Made by a program: the position numbers and the translations under genes | Assembly (NCBI GenBank): GCA_003223645.1 | Contig: QHVT01000003.1 | Coordinates: 620,001 to 684,000 of the forward strand | Length of the DNA stretch: 64,000 nucleotides | Direction: 5' to 3' | Source: Acidobacteriota bacterium | GTDB lineage: Bacteria; Acidobacteriota; Thermoanaerobaculia; Gp7-AA8 | Shown here: in pieces, positions 42,743 to 51,406 of the stretch | Layout of the letters: every line of letters begins with the position of its first letter | Numbering within the stretch: the stretch's first letter is position 1 | Notes under the pieces: model-generated | The model's input: only the letters and a program-made list of their open reading frames with translations | What the model was told of the DNA's origin: nothing | Database searches by the model: none

Positions 42743-43798
42743 ATGACGCCGAGCCGATCGGATCTGCCCCGTCCCCGTCGTCGACGCCGTGCGGCCAACC
42801 GCCGCGCGCCCGCCGTCACGATCCACGACGTCGCCGCGCGCGCGGGCGTGTCCGTCGCCACTGTCTCCCGCGTCCTCAATCGAAAAGAAATCGTACGCGA
42901 AGAAACGACCAATCAGGTGCTCGCCGCCGCGAAATCGCTGCGCTACATTCCGAACGTCGCCGCGCGCGCGCTCAGCATCCGCCGCAGCCAGACGGTCGGC
43001 ATCGTGCTGCCGGACGTGCACGGTGAGTTTTTCTCCGAAGTCATTCGCGGCATCGACGTCGCCGCGCGCAAAGACCGCTACCACATCCTCGTGTCGGGAT
43101 CTCATAGCGACGTCGTCGAGATGGGCGAGGTGCTCGAGGCGATGCACGGCCGCGTCGACGGACTCGTGGTGATGGCGCCCGACGTCGCGATCGACTCGCT
43201 GCGCGAGCAGCTGCCGCGCGACCTGCCGATGGTGCTGCTCAACTCGAGCGATGAGCGCCATCCCGCGATCACGATCGACAACTACGGCGGCGCCCGCGCG
43301 ATGATGCGTCACCTCGCCGGCCTCGGACACAAACGGATTGCATTCATCACCGGCCCCGCGTCGAACGCCGACTCGCGCGACCGACTGCGCGGCTACCGCC
43401 AGTCGATGCGCGGCGCGACTCGCCTCGAGATCGCCGGCGACTTCACCGAGCACGCGGGACACGAAGCCGTGAAGCAAATCCTGGCGGCGGATCCGAGGCC
43501 GACGGCGATTTTCGCGGCGAACGACTCGATGGCGGTCGGCGCATTGTCCGCGTTGCACGAAGCAGGCATCGACGTGCCGCGGCAGATGAGCGTCGTTGGA
43601 TTCGACGACATCCCGATCGCGCGCTACGTGAATCCACCGCTCACCACCATCCGCGTCGAGATCGCCGAGTTGGGACGGCGCGCGTTCGCCGTGCTCGTCG
43701 AAACGCTCGCCCACCCCAAATCGCGCGTGCGGCGCGAAACGATCGAAACCACGCTCATCGTGCGGAAGAGTTCCGGCAGACAAGGAGAGACGTCATGA
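42743..43798 (+). CDS. LacI family transcriptional regulator
   Basis: A 351-residue LacI/GalR regulator. An Arg-rich leader of about 24 residues precedes the headpiece VTIHDVAARAGVSVATVSRV and the hinge YIPNVAARALSIRRSQTVGI. The periplasmic-binding-like core continues to residue 330 (GHKRIAFITGPASN; SVVGFDDIPIARYVNPPLTT). It should bind the operator just upstream and release it on binding a glucan-derived sugar. The stop overlaps the TonB receptor start (ATGA), so regulator and receptor are co-transcribed. Confidence 0.95.
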   Translation: MTPSRSDLPRPRRRRRAANRRAPAVTIHDVAARAGVSVATVSRVLNRKEIVREETTNQVLAAAKSLRYIPNVAARALSIRRSQTVGIVLPDVHGEFFSEVIRGIDVAARKDRYHILVSGSHSDVVEMGEVLEAMHGRVDGLVVMAPDVAIDSLREQLPRDLPMVLLNSSDERHPAITIDNYGGARAMMRHLAGLGHKRIAFITGPASNADSRDRLRGYRQSMRGATRLEIAGDFTEHAGHEAVKQILAADPRPTAIFAANDSMAVGALSALHEAGIDVPRQMSVVGFDDIPIARYVNPPLTTIRVEIAELGRRAFAVLVETLAHPKSRVRRETIETTLIVRKSSGRQGETS

Positions 43799-46629
43799 GA
43801 CGAACGTTCACATTCGCACTGCTTATTTTGTTCATCGCCGCGACCGCGCTCGCGCAGTCGTCGACCACGGCGACGGTTCGCGGAAAGGTCACGGACAATT
43901 CGGGAGGGGCGGTGAAGGACGCGGAGATCAACGCCGTGTCGACCACCAGCGGATTCGTCCGCACCACGAAATCGGGCGGCGACGGTTCCTACACGCTCGC
44001 CGGCCTGACGCCCGGCGAATACAACATCGTCGTCGCGGCGCCGGGATTCGAGCCGGTCAATCAGACCATCACCGTGCTCGTCGGCCAGTCCCTGGAGATG
44101 ACCCTGGTGGTCTCCGGGACGCAAACCGTGCGCGAGTCGATTACGGTCGTCGGGACGCAGGCCGTCGAGACGAAGACGAGTGAAGCCGCGACGAACGTGA
44201 CTACGTATCAGATCGAAAATCTGCCGCAGGACGATCGCAATTTCCTCAATTTCGCGGCGTTGGCGCCGGGAATTCGCCTTTCGAAAGATCCGCTGCGCAA
44301 GGTATTCGCCGGCGACGCACAGGATCCCGAACAGACGAACGTCTTCATTGACGGCGTCAGCACGAAGAACGACATTCTGCAGGGCGGCACGAGCGGACAG
44401 GACTCCAGCCGCGGAAATCCGTTCCCGCAGAGCGCCGTACAGGAGTTCCGCGTCATTACGCAGAATTACAGCGCGCAATACGACCATGCGTCGAGCGCAA
44501 TCATTACGGCGGTCACGAAGTCGGGTGGCAACGAGTTCAAGGGCAACGCGTTCGTCTATTACCAGCCGAACGGGTGGGTGGAGGAGACGGAAAAGAACTT
44601 CCAGTTCAGCACACTGGCTACGAATTCCGACTATCGCCGCCTCCAGCCCGGCGTCAGCCTCGGCGGCCCGATCATCAAAGACAAACTGAATTTCTTCGTC
44701 GCCTATGAAGGCGACGACGAAGATGCGCAGAAACCGGTCACGATCACGATCCCGCAGTTCGCCAGCCAGTTCGCTCAATACACCGGATCGTTCCCGGCTC
44801 CGTTCAAATCGAATCTCCTGTTCGGAAAAGTCAGCTGGCAGCTCTCGCCGGAGCAGCTCGTCGATGTCTCGACCAATTACCGCCGCGAGCGCGAGACCCG
44901 CGACTTCGGAAATCAGGACAGTTTCGAGTCCGCCACCGACTATAAGAATTACGTGTACGGCGGCACGGCGCGCCATCAATGGATCAACGGCAGCGCGCTC
45001 AATCAGGCGTCGGTCAGTCTGCAGAAATTCGGCTGGAACCCGCAGCCGCGCAACCCCGACCTCGTCGGCCGGCGCTATTTCGCGCCGGGATTTGCCACCG
45101 TCATCCGCATTGGCGGCGGCAGCACGACGCAGGAATTTCACCAGCGCCGGCTGGAACTGCGCGACAACTACAACTTCGCGCCGATGACGATGCATGGCTC
45201 GCACAGCTTCCAGGTCGGCGGCAACGTCGACTTCATGCACTATCGCGTGAACAAGAGCCTGAACGGCAATCCCGAATTCAAGTTCCTGCCGGATGCGAAC
45301 GGCGTCTACAGCAATATCCCGTTCGAGGCCGATTTCGGCATCGGCAATCCGCGCCTGGCCACCAGCAACCGCGAATACGGTTTTTACGGGCAGGACAAAT
45401 GGGATCTGAACAACAAGCTCTCCTTCGACATCGGCCTGCGCTGGGACTACGAGTCGAAGATGATCGACGCGGACTACGTCACGCCGGCGAATATCGTGTC
45501 GGCCTTGAAGGGGAAATCGTTCTCGTTCGACGGCCGCACGATCTCGATTCCGGACGAATATTTCTCCACCGGCAGCGAGCGCGAGCCGTATAAGAACATG
45601 TGGCAGCCGCGACTCGGCTTCACCTACGATCTCCGCGGCGACAGCAAGTCGGTCCTGTACGGCGGATGGGGCAAATATTATGACCGCCTCTTCCTCAATT
45701 CGACCCTTGACGAGCGTTTCCGCCTGCAATTCCCCGTCTATCGCTTCAATTTCTCGCCGGACGGCAGCAGCGGGATCAAGTGGGATCCGTCGTATTTCAC
45801 AAAGGCAGGCTTGCAGGCGCTGATTGCAAAGGGCGCCGCGCATCCCGAGATTTATCTCCTCAGCAACAACACCAAGCCGCCCTATTCGACGCAGTACAAC
45901 ATCGGCTATCGCCAGGCGTTCGGATCGTGGCTCGGGTCCGCCAGCTATAACGTCGTGCGCGCGAAGCGCGGCATCACGTATGTCGCCGCGTCAGGCACGT
46001 GCTGCGGCGCGTTCGCGCCGGGATTCGGTGCGGTCATTCTCAATGATCCGGTCGGCAAGGATTTCTGGTACGACGGCGCGAGCTTCACGCTCGACCGTCC
46101 GTATACCGGCAGCGGCTGGGGCGTCCGCCTGACATTCACGCACGCCACGTCCGAGCAGAACGGAAATGATCTCTTCAGCCTCGACGCGCCGTCGGCGGCC
46201 GATTATGCGCGCCATCCGCGCGTGGGCTCGGAGCCGAATCGCTTCAACGCCACTCTCATTGTGGGCCTGCCGTGGGACATGCGCCTCAGCACGAATATTA
46301 CGGCCAGCAGCGGCGAGGCGACTCCGGTCTTCGATTTCTCGAAGGGATTCTCGCTCGCCGGACGCCTGCAGACGGGCGTCATCAATTCCGCCGTTTATCC
46401 GCAGCGCGGGTACCGCAATCTGGACGTCCGTCTGGCGAAGGACTTCCCTGCGTTCTCCGGCGTGACCATCGGTCTGTCCGCGGAGATGTTCAACGCCTTC
46501 AATGAGACGAATTACGGCTGTCTCAACAATTTCGTCGGCGACAACAACGACCGCACGAACCTCGGCAACCCGAACTGCGTCGTCTCGCTCGGCCGCCGCG
46601 AGCAGGTCGGCCTGAAAGTGAGCTTCTGA
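43795..46629 (+). CDS. TonB-dependent receptor, Oar-like
   Basis: A 944-residue outer-membrane receptor. Signal peptide MRRTFTFALLILFIAATALA, then a carboxypeptidase-regulatory-like domain (VRGKVTDNSGGAVKDAEIN to about 105), a plug (about 120-240, including IDGVSTKNDILQGG) and a C-terminal beta barrel ending KVSF with the terminal Phe typical of barrel proteins. Oar-like receptors are expanded in Acidobacteriota and probably import oligosaccharides. The position between LacI and the glucan-degrading enzymes points to glucan fragments. No TonB box is obvious. Confidence 0.92.
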   Translation: MRRTFTFALLILFIAATALAQSSTTATVRGKVTDNSGGAVKDAEINAVSTTSGFVRTTKSGGDGSYTLAGLTPGEYNIVVAAPGFEPVNQTITVLVGQSLEMTLVVSGTQTVRESITVVGTQAVETKTSEAATNVTTYQIENLPQDDRNFLNFAALAPGIRLSKDPLRKVFAGDAQDPEQTNVFIDGVSTKNDILQGGTSGQDSSRGNPFPQSAVQEFRVITQNYSAQYDHASSAIITAVTKSGGNEFKGNAFVYYQPNGWVEETEKNFQFSTLATNSDYRRLQPGVSLGGPIIKDKLNFFVAYEGDDEDAQKPVTITIPQFASQFAQYTGSFPAPFKSNLLFGKVSWQLSPEQLVDVSTNYRRERETRDFGNQDSFESATDYKNYVYGGTARHQWINGSALNQASVSLQKFGWNPQPRNPDLVGRRYFAPGFATVIRIGGGSTTQEFHQRRLELRDNYNFAPMTMHGSHSFQVGGNVDFMHYRVNKSLNGNPEFKFLPDANGVYSNIPFEADFGIGNPRLATSNREYGFYGQDKWDLNNKLSFDIGLRWDYESKMIDADYVTPANIVSALKGKSFSFDGRTISIPDEYFSTGSEREPYKNMWQPRLGFTYDLRGDSKSVLYGGWGKYYDRLFLNSTLDERFRLQFPVYRFNFSPDGSSGIKWDPSYFTKAGLQALIAKGAAHPEIYLLSNNTKPPYSTQYNIGYRQAFGSWLGSASYNVVRAKRGITYVAASGTCCGAFAPGFGAVILNDPVGKDFWYDGASFTLDRPYTGSGWGVRLTFTHATSEQNGNDLFSLDAPSAADYARHPRVGSEPNRFNATLIVGLPWDMRLSTNITASSGEATPVFDFSKGFSLAGRLQTGVINSAVYPQRGYRNLDVRLAKDFPAFSGVTIGLSAEMFNAFNETNYGCLNNFVGDNNDRTNLGNPNCVVSLGRREQVGLKVSF

Positions 46630-46657
46630 TCCTGTCCTCCTGAAGCCGGAGAAGCGC

Positions 46658-46707
46658 GGCGAAGGATCTCAGATGCGAATGCACTTGCCATTTCGAGATT
46701 CTTCGCC
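46658..46707. repeat. Palindromic element, family G, at the start of the PF10091 gene
   Basis: GGCGAAGGATCTC is mirrored by GAGATTCTTCGCC (one mismatch), with the ATG at 46673 inside the loop. It is followed 11 bases later by a family C element, so two unrelated palindromes are stacked at one gene start. Confidence 0.8.
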
Positions 46708-48205
46708 GTCTTCCCGCACCGAGGAGAGCGGGCGTCCCGCCCGCCCCCCGGAGGCGGGCAGGATGCCCGCGCTCCTCGGCGTGAGGGGAAAGGGTGGCCG
46801 AAGGCCGGGTGAGGGGCTGTCATTTCGGCAACTCGTCGCGCTCGTCTCCCTTTTCCTTGTCACCTGCGCGACGCGTCCGCCGGCTCACTCTGACGATGCG
46901 CTGCTGGACGACGTTCAGCAGCGCACCTTTCATTTTTTCTGGGACCTCGAGGATCCCGGCACGCACCTGATTCCGGACCGCGCGCCGACGCCGTCGTTTT
47001 CCAGCATCGCCGCCGTCGGGTTCGGCCTGACAGCGTACGGAATCGGCGCGGAGCGCGGCTTTGTGACGCGCGACGAGGCCGCGCAGCGCACGCTGGCGAC
47101 GCTGCAGTCGCTGCTGGCGATGAAACAGGGGCCGGAGCCGCGCGGCGTGTCCGGCTACAAAGGATTCTTCTACCACTTCCTCGACATGAAGACGGCCGAG
47201 CGCTTTCAGACCGTCGAATTGTCGACCGTCGACACGTCGCTGCTCATTGCGGGCGCGTTATTCGCGCAATCGTATTTCGATCGCGACAATCCGACGGAAA
47301 AAGCGATTCGCGAGGCGGCGGAGCAGTTGTACGAGCGCGTCGAATGGCCGTGGGAACAGATCCGCGCGAATGCGATCAGCATGGGCTGGACGCCGGAGCA
47401 GGGATTTCATACATACGACTGGCGCGGCTACAACGAAGCCATGATCGTCGTGATCCTCGCCCTCGGCTCGCCGACGCATCCCGTCGATCCTTCCGCGTGG
47501 GCCGAGTATCACAAGACCGATCGTCGCGGTACGTTTTACGGACAGCAGCACATCCTCTTTGCCCCGCTGTTCGGCCATCAATACTCGCAGGTCTGGATCG
47601 ATTTCCGTGGTATTCGCGACAAGGTCAACCTCGATGTCGATTATCACGAGAACTCGCGCCGCGCGACGCTCGCGCAGCACGCGTACGCAATCGAAAACCC
47701 GCAGCAATATCGCGATTACGGCCCGAATATCTGGGGACTGACCGCCTGCGACGGCCCGATGGACGCGACCGTCACGATCGACGGCCGCGCGCGTACGTTT
47801 CATTCCTACACCGCACGCGGCGCCACCGAAGGCGACATTCGCGACGACGGAACCATTGCGCCGACGGCGGCCGTGTCGTCGATCGCGTTCACACCGGAAA
47901 TTGCGATTCCAGCAATCCGCGAAATGAGCACCCGCTACGGCGAAAATCTCTACACAAAATACGGCTTCCTCGATGCGTTCAATCCGACGTTGCGCACGAC
48001 CGACGAGCTGAAACACGGCCGCGTCGACCCGCAACAAGGCTGGTTCGACATCGACTACCTCGGCATCGACGAAGGGCCGATCATCGCGATGATCGAGAAT
48101 TACCGCAGCGGGCTGGTGTGGAACACGATGAAGAAGAATCCGCATGTTGTGCGGGGGCTGAAACGGGCGGGATTTACAGGCGGTTGGTTGGGTAAGAGCG
48201 AATGA
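46673..48205 (+). CDS. PF10091 glucoamylase-like / GH144-type beta-glucanase
   Basis: A 510-residue exported enzyme with the (alpha/alpha)6 fold of COG5368/PF10091, which includes GH144 endo-beta-1,2-glucanases. Segments: LLDDVQQRTFHFFWDLEDPG, SIAAVGFGLTAYGIGAERGF, GYKGFFYHFLDM, TVDTSLLIAGALF, TPEQGFHTYDWRGYNEAM and YGPNIWGLTACDGP. The first about 50 residues are repeat-derived (two stacked palindromes) and precede the hydrophobic LVALVSLFLVTCA. Start options are the ATG at 46673 (GAAGGA upstream) or a GTG at 46782 directly before the signal peptide. The stop overlaps the next gene (ATGA). Confidence 0.88.
   Translation: MRMHLPFRDSSPSSRTEESGRPARPPEAGRMPALLGVRGKGGRRPGEGLSFRQLVALVSLFLVTCATRPPAHSDDALLDDVQQRTFHFFWDLEDPGTHLIPDRAPTPSFSSIAAVGFGLTAYGIGAERGFVTRDEAAQRTLATLQSLLAMKQGPEPRGVSGYKGFFYHFLDMKTAERFQTVELSTVDTSLLIAGALFAQSYFDRDNPTEKAIREAAEQLYERVEWPWEQIRANAISMGWTPEQGFHTYDWRGYNEAMIVVILALGSPTHPVDPSAWAEYHKTDRRGTFYGQQHILFAPLFGHQYSQVWIDFRGIRDKVNLDVDYHENSRRATLAQHAYAIENPQQYRDYGPNIWGLTACDGPMDATVTIDGRARTFHSYTARGATEGDIRDDGTIAPTAAVSSIAFTPEIAIPAIREMSTRYGENLYTKYGFLDAFNPTLRTTDELKHGRVDPQQGWFDIDYLGIDEGPIIAMIENYRSGLVWNTMKKNPHVVRGLKRAGFTGGWLGKSE
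46719..46779. repeat. Palindromic element, family C, copy 2 (in PF10091 gene)
   Basis: 61 bp, nearly identical to 33183-33243. It is read in frame (EESGRPARPPEAGRMPALLG) ahead of the signal peptide if the ATG at 46673 is used. Confidence 0.9.
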
Positions 48206-48290
48206 AGGCAGAAGGCAGAAGGCAGAAGGCAGAAAGCAGAATGAAGAGAGTTCTCACCTCTGCCCTCTGCCTTCTGCCTTCTGCCTTCAT
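48202..48290. repeat. Palindromic element, family E, encoding a signal peptide (copy at SBP gene)
   Basis: ATGAAGGCAGAAGGCAGAAG on the left matches CTTCTGCCTTCTGCCTTCAT on the right as inverse, with a 40-base centre. The element begins exactly at the start codon. Confidence 0.93.
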
Positions 48291-49626
48291 GTTTTTGGCG
48301 TGCTCCCAAAAACGAGACACGCGCACCGTCATCGAGTTCTGGGGCCTCGGCCGCGAGGGTGAAGTCGTCGCGGAAATGATCCCCGACTTCGAGCGCCGCA
48401 ATCCCGGGATCAAAGTCGTGATGCAGCAGATGCCGTGGATCGCGGCGCACGAGAAACTGCTGACCGCGTATGTCGGCGATGCGACGCCGGACGTTGCGCA
48501 GATGGGAAACACTTGGATTCCCGAGTTCGCGACCGTCGGTGCGCTCGACGAGTTGCAATGGCCGACCGCGGATCAGCGCGATTTCTTTCCGGGAATCTGG
48601 GCCACGAACGTCGTCGGCGGAAAGCTCTACGGCATTCCGTGGTACGTCGATACGCGCGTGCTCTTCTATCGCAAAGACATCCTCGCCACGGTCGGCTATC
48701 CGCTCGGGCCGCGCACGTGGAGCGAGTGGATCGACTGCATGGAGCGGCTGCAGCGCGAGAAAAAGAGCCGCTACGGAATCCTGATGCCGACGAACGAGCA
48801 CGAGCACATCGAGGTGCTGGCGATGAGCAACGGCTCGCCGTTCCTGAAGGCCAACGGCACGCGCGGTGCGTTTCGCGAGCCGCCGTTCCGCGACGCGTTC
48901 GCGTTCTACGTCTCGCTCTTCCAGCGCGGCTTCGCGCCGAAGGTGAACAACACGCAGGTCGCGAACCTCTATCAGCAGTTCGCGCAGGGCGAGTTCGTCA
49001 TGCACATCACCGGGCCGTGGAACGTCGGCGAGTTCCGGCGGCGGCTTCCGGCGAACATGCAGGACAAGTGGGCGACCGCGCCTCTGCCGGCGCGCGATGC
49101 CACGGCGCGGACCGGCATCTCCATGGCCGGCGGCGCGAGCCTGGTGATCTTTCGCGGATCGGCGCGCAAAGCCGAGGCGCGGAAATTCATCGAGTTTCTC
49201 TCGGAGCCGGCACAACAGGTGCGCTTCTATGAGTTGTGCGGCGATCTGCCGCCGCGGCGCAGCGCGTGGCGCTCGCCGGCGCTGGCGAACGATCCGTATT
49301 TCCCAGCGTTTCGCACGCAGCTCGAGAGGGTCGCGCCGTTTCCGCCGGTGCCGGAGTGGGAGCAGATCGCGACGGCGCTGTACGAACATGGCGAGATCGC
49401 GGTGCGCGGCGTGATGACGACCGACGCGACGCTGGCCGATCTCGATCGCACGTCCGACCGCATTCTCGAAAAGCGGCGCTGGGTGCTGGAGCGGAGAGCG
49501 GGCGTCCCGCCCGCACGCGGCGGGCATCCTGCCCGTCGCGATGGCCGCGGCGCGAGACGCACCGCGGCCGCGGGCGAGCCGCCCGCTCTCCCACGAGGTG
49601 CTTCGCTTTCGCGGAGCGGCGAATGA
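48202..49626 (+). CDS. Sugar ABC transporter substrate-binding lipoprotein with repeat-encoded signal peptide
   Basis: A 474-residue solute-binding protein of the MalE/UgpB type (FWGLGREGEVVAEMIPDFER; PDVAQMGNTWIPEFA; LYGIPWYVDTRVLFYRKDIL; FHITGPW-like FVMHITGPWNVGEF). The whole signal peptide is encoded by a palindromic element at 48202-48290. The left arm gives the basic stretch MKAEGRRQKAESRMKR, the right arm the hydrophobic ALCLLPSAFMFLAC ending in a plausible lipobox Cys. The last about 45 residues are also repeat-derived (family C-like, 49493-49591). It is coupled by ATGA overlaps to the PF10091 gene and to the first permease. Confidence 0.92.
   Translation: MKAEGRRQKAESRMKRVLTSALCLLPSAFMFLACSQKRDTRTVIEFWGLGREGEVVAEMIPDFERRNPGIKVVMQQMPWIAAHEKLLTAYVGDATPDVAQMGNTWIPEFATVGALDELQWPTADQRDFFPGIWATNVVGGKLYGIPWYVDTRVLFYRKDILATVGYPLGPRTWSEWIDCMERLQREKKSRYGILMPTNEHEHIEVLAMSNGSPFLKANGTRGAFREPPFRDAFAFYVSLFQRGFAPKVNNTQVANLYQQFAQGEFVMHITGPWNVGEFRRRLPANMQDKWATAPLPARDATARTGISMAGGASLVIFRGSARKAEARKFIEFLSEPAQQVRFYELCGDLPPRRSAWRSPALANDPYFPAFRTQLERVAPFPPVPEWEQIATALYEHGEIAVRGVMTTDATLADLDRTSDRILEKRRWVLERRAGVPPARGGHPARRDGRGARRTAAAGEPPALPRGASLSRSGE
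49493..49591. repeat. Palindromic element, family C-like, at the SBP C-terminus
   Basis: GGAGAGCGGGCGTCCCGCCC on the left and GAGCCGCCCGCTCTCC on the right, with an inner GGCCGCGGCGCG/CGCGGCCGCGG pairing. It is read in frame as a Pro/Arg/Gly-rich tail. Confidence 0.85.
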
Positions 49627-50495
49627 GCCGCGAGGCGCGCGCCGCGCTGCTGTTTCTCTCGCCCGCGCTGCTGGTGCTGGCGATCTTCTTCTTCGTCCCC
49701 GTGCTGGCCGGTTTCGCGCTCAGCGTCACCGACTTCGATCTCTACTCCATCGGCGACGTGCACAATCTCCGCTTCATCGCGCTCGAAAATTACGTGACGC
49801 TGCTGCGCAGCAACGTGTTCTGGACGGCGTTCCTGAACACGCTCTACTTCGCCGTCGCCGGCGGACCGCTGACGGTGGCGGCGTCGCTCGCTGCAGCGCT
49901 GCTGGTGAATGCGAAGGCGGCGCGATGGAAGCCGTTCTTCCGCACGGTCTACTTCGCGCCGGTCGTGACGACCCTCGTGGCCGTGGCGATCGTGTTCCGG
50001 TTTCTCTATCACCCGCGCTTCGGAATGATCAATCGCGTGCTGGAGAGCATCGGTCTGCACGGCGTGGACTGGCTGAGCGATCCGCTTCTGGCGATGCCGG
50101 CGATCATCCTCGTGGCGGTGTGGAAGAACTTCGGCTACAACATGATCATCTTCATCGCCGGGCTGCAGAGCATCCCCGACGAGTTGTACGAAGCCGCGCG
50201 CATCGACGGCGCGGGGGAGTGGAAGCAATTCCGCCACGTCACACTGCCGATGCTCGGGCCGACGTTTCTCTTCGTCGGCATCGTCACCGCGATCGGCTAC
50301 CTGCAGCTCTTCGCCGAGCCGTATGTAATGACGCACGGCGGGCCGCTCAATCGCACGCTTTCGGCGGTCATGCTGATGTATCAGCAGGGCTTCAAGTTTT
50401 TCCGGATGGGTTACGCGGCGGCGGTCGCGTTCCTGTTGTTCCTCACCATCGCCGCGGCGACCGCGCTGCAGATGCGCCTGCAGGAACGGCGATGA
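49623..50495 (+). CDS. Sugar ABC transporter permease (MalF/UgpA type)
   Basis: A 290-residue inner-membrane permease with six hydrophobic segments and the EAA loop YEAARIDGAGEWKQFRHVTL near residue 190 that contacts the ATPase. It starts inside the stop of the binding-protein gene (ATGA) and ends in the start of the second permease (ATGA). Part of a CUT1-type importer for an oligosaccharide, probably the glucan fragment produced by the adjacent PF10091 enzyme. Confidence 0.95.
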   Translation: MSREARAALLFLSPALLVLAIFFFVPVLAGFALSVTDFDLYSIGDVHNLRFIALENYVTLLRSNVFWTAFLNTLYFAVAGGPLTVAASLAAALLVNAKAARWKPFFRTVYFAPVVTTLVAVAIVFRFLYHPRFGMINRVLESIGLHGVDWLSDPLLAMPAIILVAVWKNFGYNMIIFIAGLQSIPDELYEAARIDGAGEWKQFRHVTLPMLGPTFLFVGIVTAIGYLQLFAEPYVMTHGGPLNRTLSAVMLMYQQGFKFFRMGYAAAVAFLLFLTIAAATALQMRLQERR

Positions 50496-51301
50496 AGAAA
50501 GTGCTGCTCCATTTCGCGCTGATCGCCGGCGGCCTCGTGACGTTGTTCCCGCTGCTGTGGATGCTCTCCGCGTCCTTCATGTCGACCGGCGAGGCAACGA
50601 CGTATCCGCCGCACGTCCTCCCGCACGCGCCGTCGCTCGACCAATACCACGCGCTGTTCGTCCGCCTCAACATCGGCCGCGCGTTTTTCAGCAGCACGAT
50701 CATCGCCGTCGTTTCGACGCTGTTCTCGCTGCTCTTCAACTCGATGGCCGGCTATGCATTCGCGCGCCTGCGTTTCCGCGGACGCGACCGCATCTTCACG
50801 CTGCTTCTCGCCGCACTCGTCATCCCCGCGCAAGTCGGCATGCTCCCGCTCTTCCTGCTGATGAAATCCCTCGGTCTGGTGAACACGTACTGGGGCGTGA
50901 TCATCCCGTCGCTGGCGAGCGTGTTCGGGATTTTCCTGATCCGCCAGTTCATGCTCTCGATTCCTCAGGAGCTGCTGGAGGCCGCGCGCATCGACGGCGC
51001 GGGCGAGTGGCGCATCTACTGGTCGGTGGTGATGCCGCTCGCGCGGCCGATCCTCGCGACGCTGGCGATCTTCACGTTCATGACGACGTGGAACGATTTC
51101 ATGTGGCCGCTCATCGTGCTGAGCGACGCGCGCAAATACACGCTGCCGGTGTCGCTCGCGAACCTCGTCGGCGAGCACGCGCAGGACGTGGAGCTGATGA
51201 TGGCGGGCTCGGTCGTCACCGTGCTGCCGGTGCTCGCGCTGTTTTTGTTCCTGCAGCGGTACTACATCGCGGGACTGATGGCGGGAAGCGTGAAGGGATG
51301 A
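50492..51301 (+). CDS. Sugar ABC transporter permease (MalG/UgpE type)
   Basis: A 269-residue second permease: the N-terminus LLHFALIAGGLVTLFPLLWM, six membrane segments, and the EAA loop LEAARIDGAGEWRIYWSVVM near residue 165. Heterodimer partner of the upstream permease. The usual MalK-like ATPase is not in the operon but lies 2.4 kb away in convergent orientation. A repeat-led glycosidase gene starts 5 bases after its stop. Confidence 0.95.
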   Translation: MKKVLLHFALIAGGLVTLFPLLWMLSASFMSTGEATTYPPHVLPHAPSLDQYHALFVRLNIGRAFFSSTIIAVVSTLFSLLFNSMAGYAFARLRFRGRDRIFTLLLAALVIPAQVGMLPLFLLMKSLGLVNTYWGVIIPSLASVFGIFLIRQFMLSIPQELLEAARIDGAGEWRIYWSVVMPLARPILATLAIFTFMTTWNDFMWPLIVLSDARKYTLPVSLANLVGEHAQDVELMMAGSVVTVLPVLALFLFLQRYYIAGLMAGSVKG

Positions 51302-51305
51302 GCGG

Positions 51306-51406
51306 ATGAAGGCAGAAGGCAGAAGGCAGAAGGCAGAAGTAAGAAGTCTTCGCCTGCTCGCGCTCCTTCTTACTTCTGCCCTCTGCCTTCTGCCTTCTGC
51401 CTTCAT
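51306..51406. repeat. Palindromic element, family E, encoding a signal peptide (copy at glycosidase gene)
   Basis: The left arm starts ATGAAGGCAGAAGGCAGAAG and the right arm ends CTTCTGCCTTCTGCCTTCAT, as at 48202-48290, but with a different, longer centre. The inner GAAGTAAGAAG/CTTCTTACTTC also pair. Confidence 0.93.

Noticed and set aside
41345-43783. 812-codon minus-strand frame joining GH1 to upstream sequence
   Set aside because: The GH1 protein clearly starts at 42682. The upstream part is antisense to LacI and crosses the operator region.
48202-48290. Heptamer runs considered as a CRISPR or VNTR
   Set aside because: There are no spacers and the two arms are inverse complements, so it is a palindromic element, not an array. 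Length variation by slippage is still possible.
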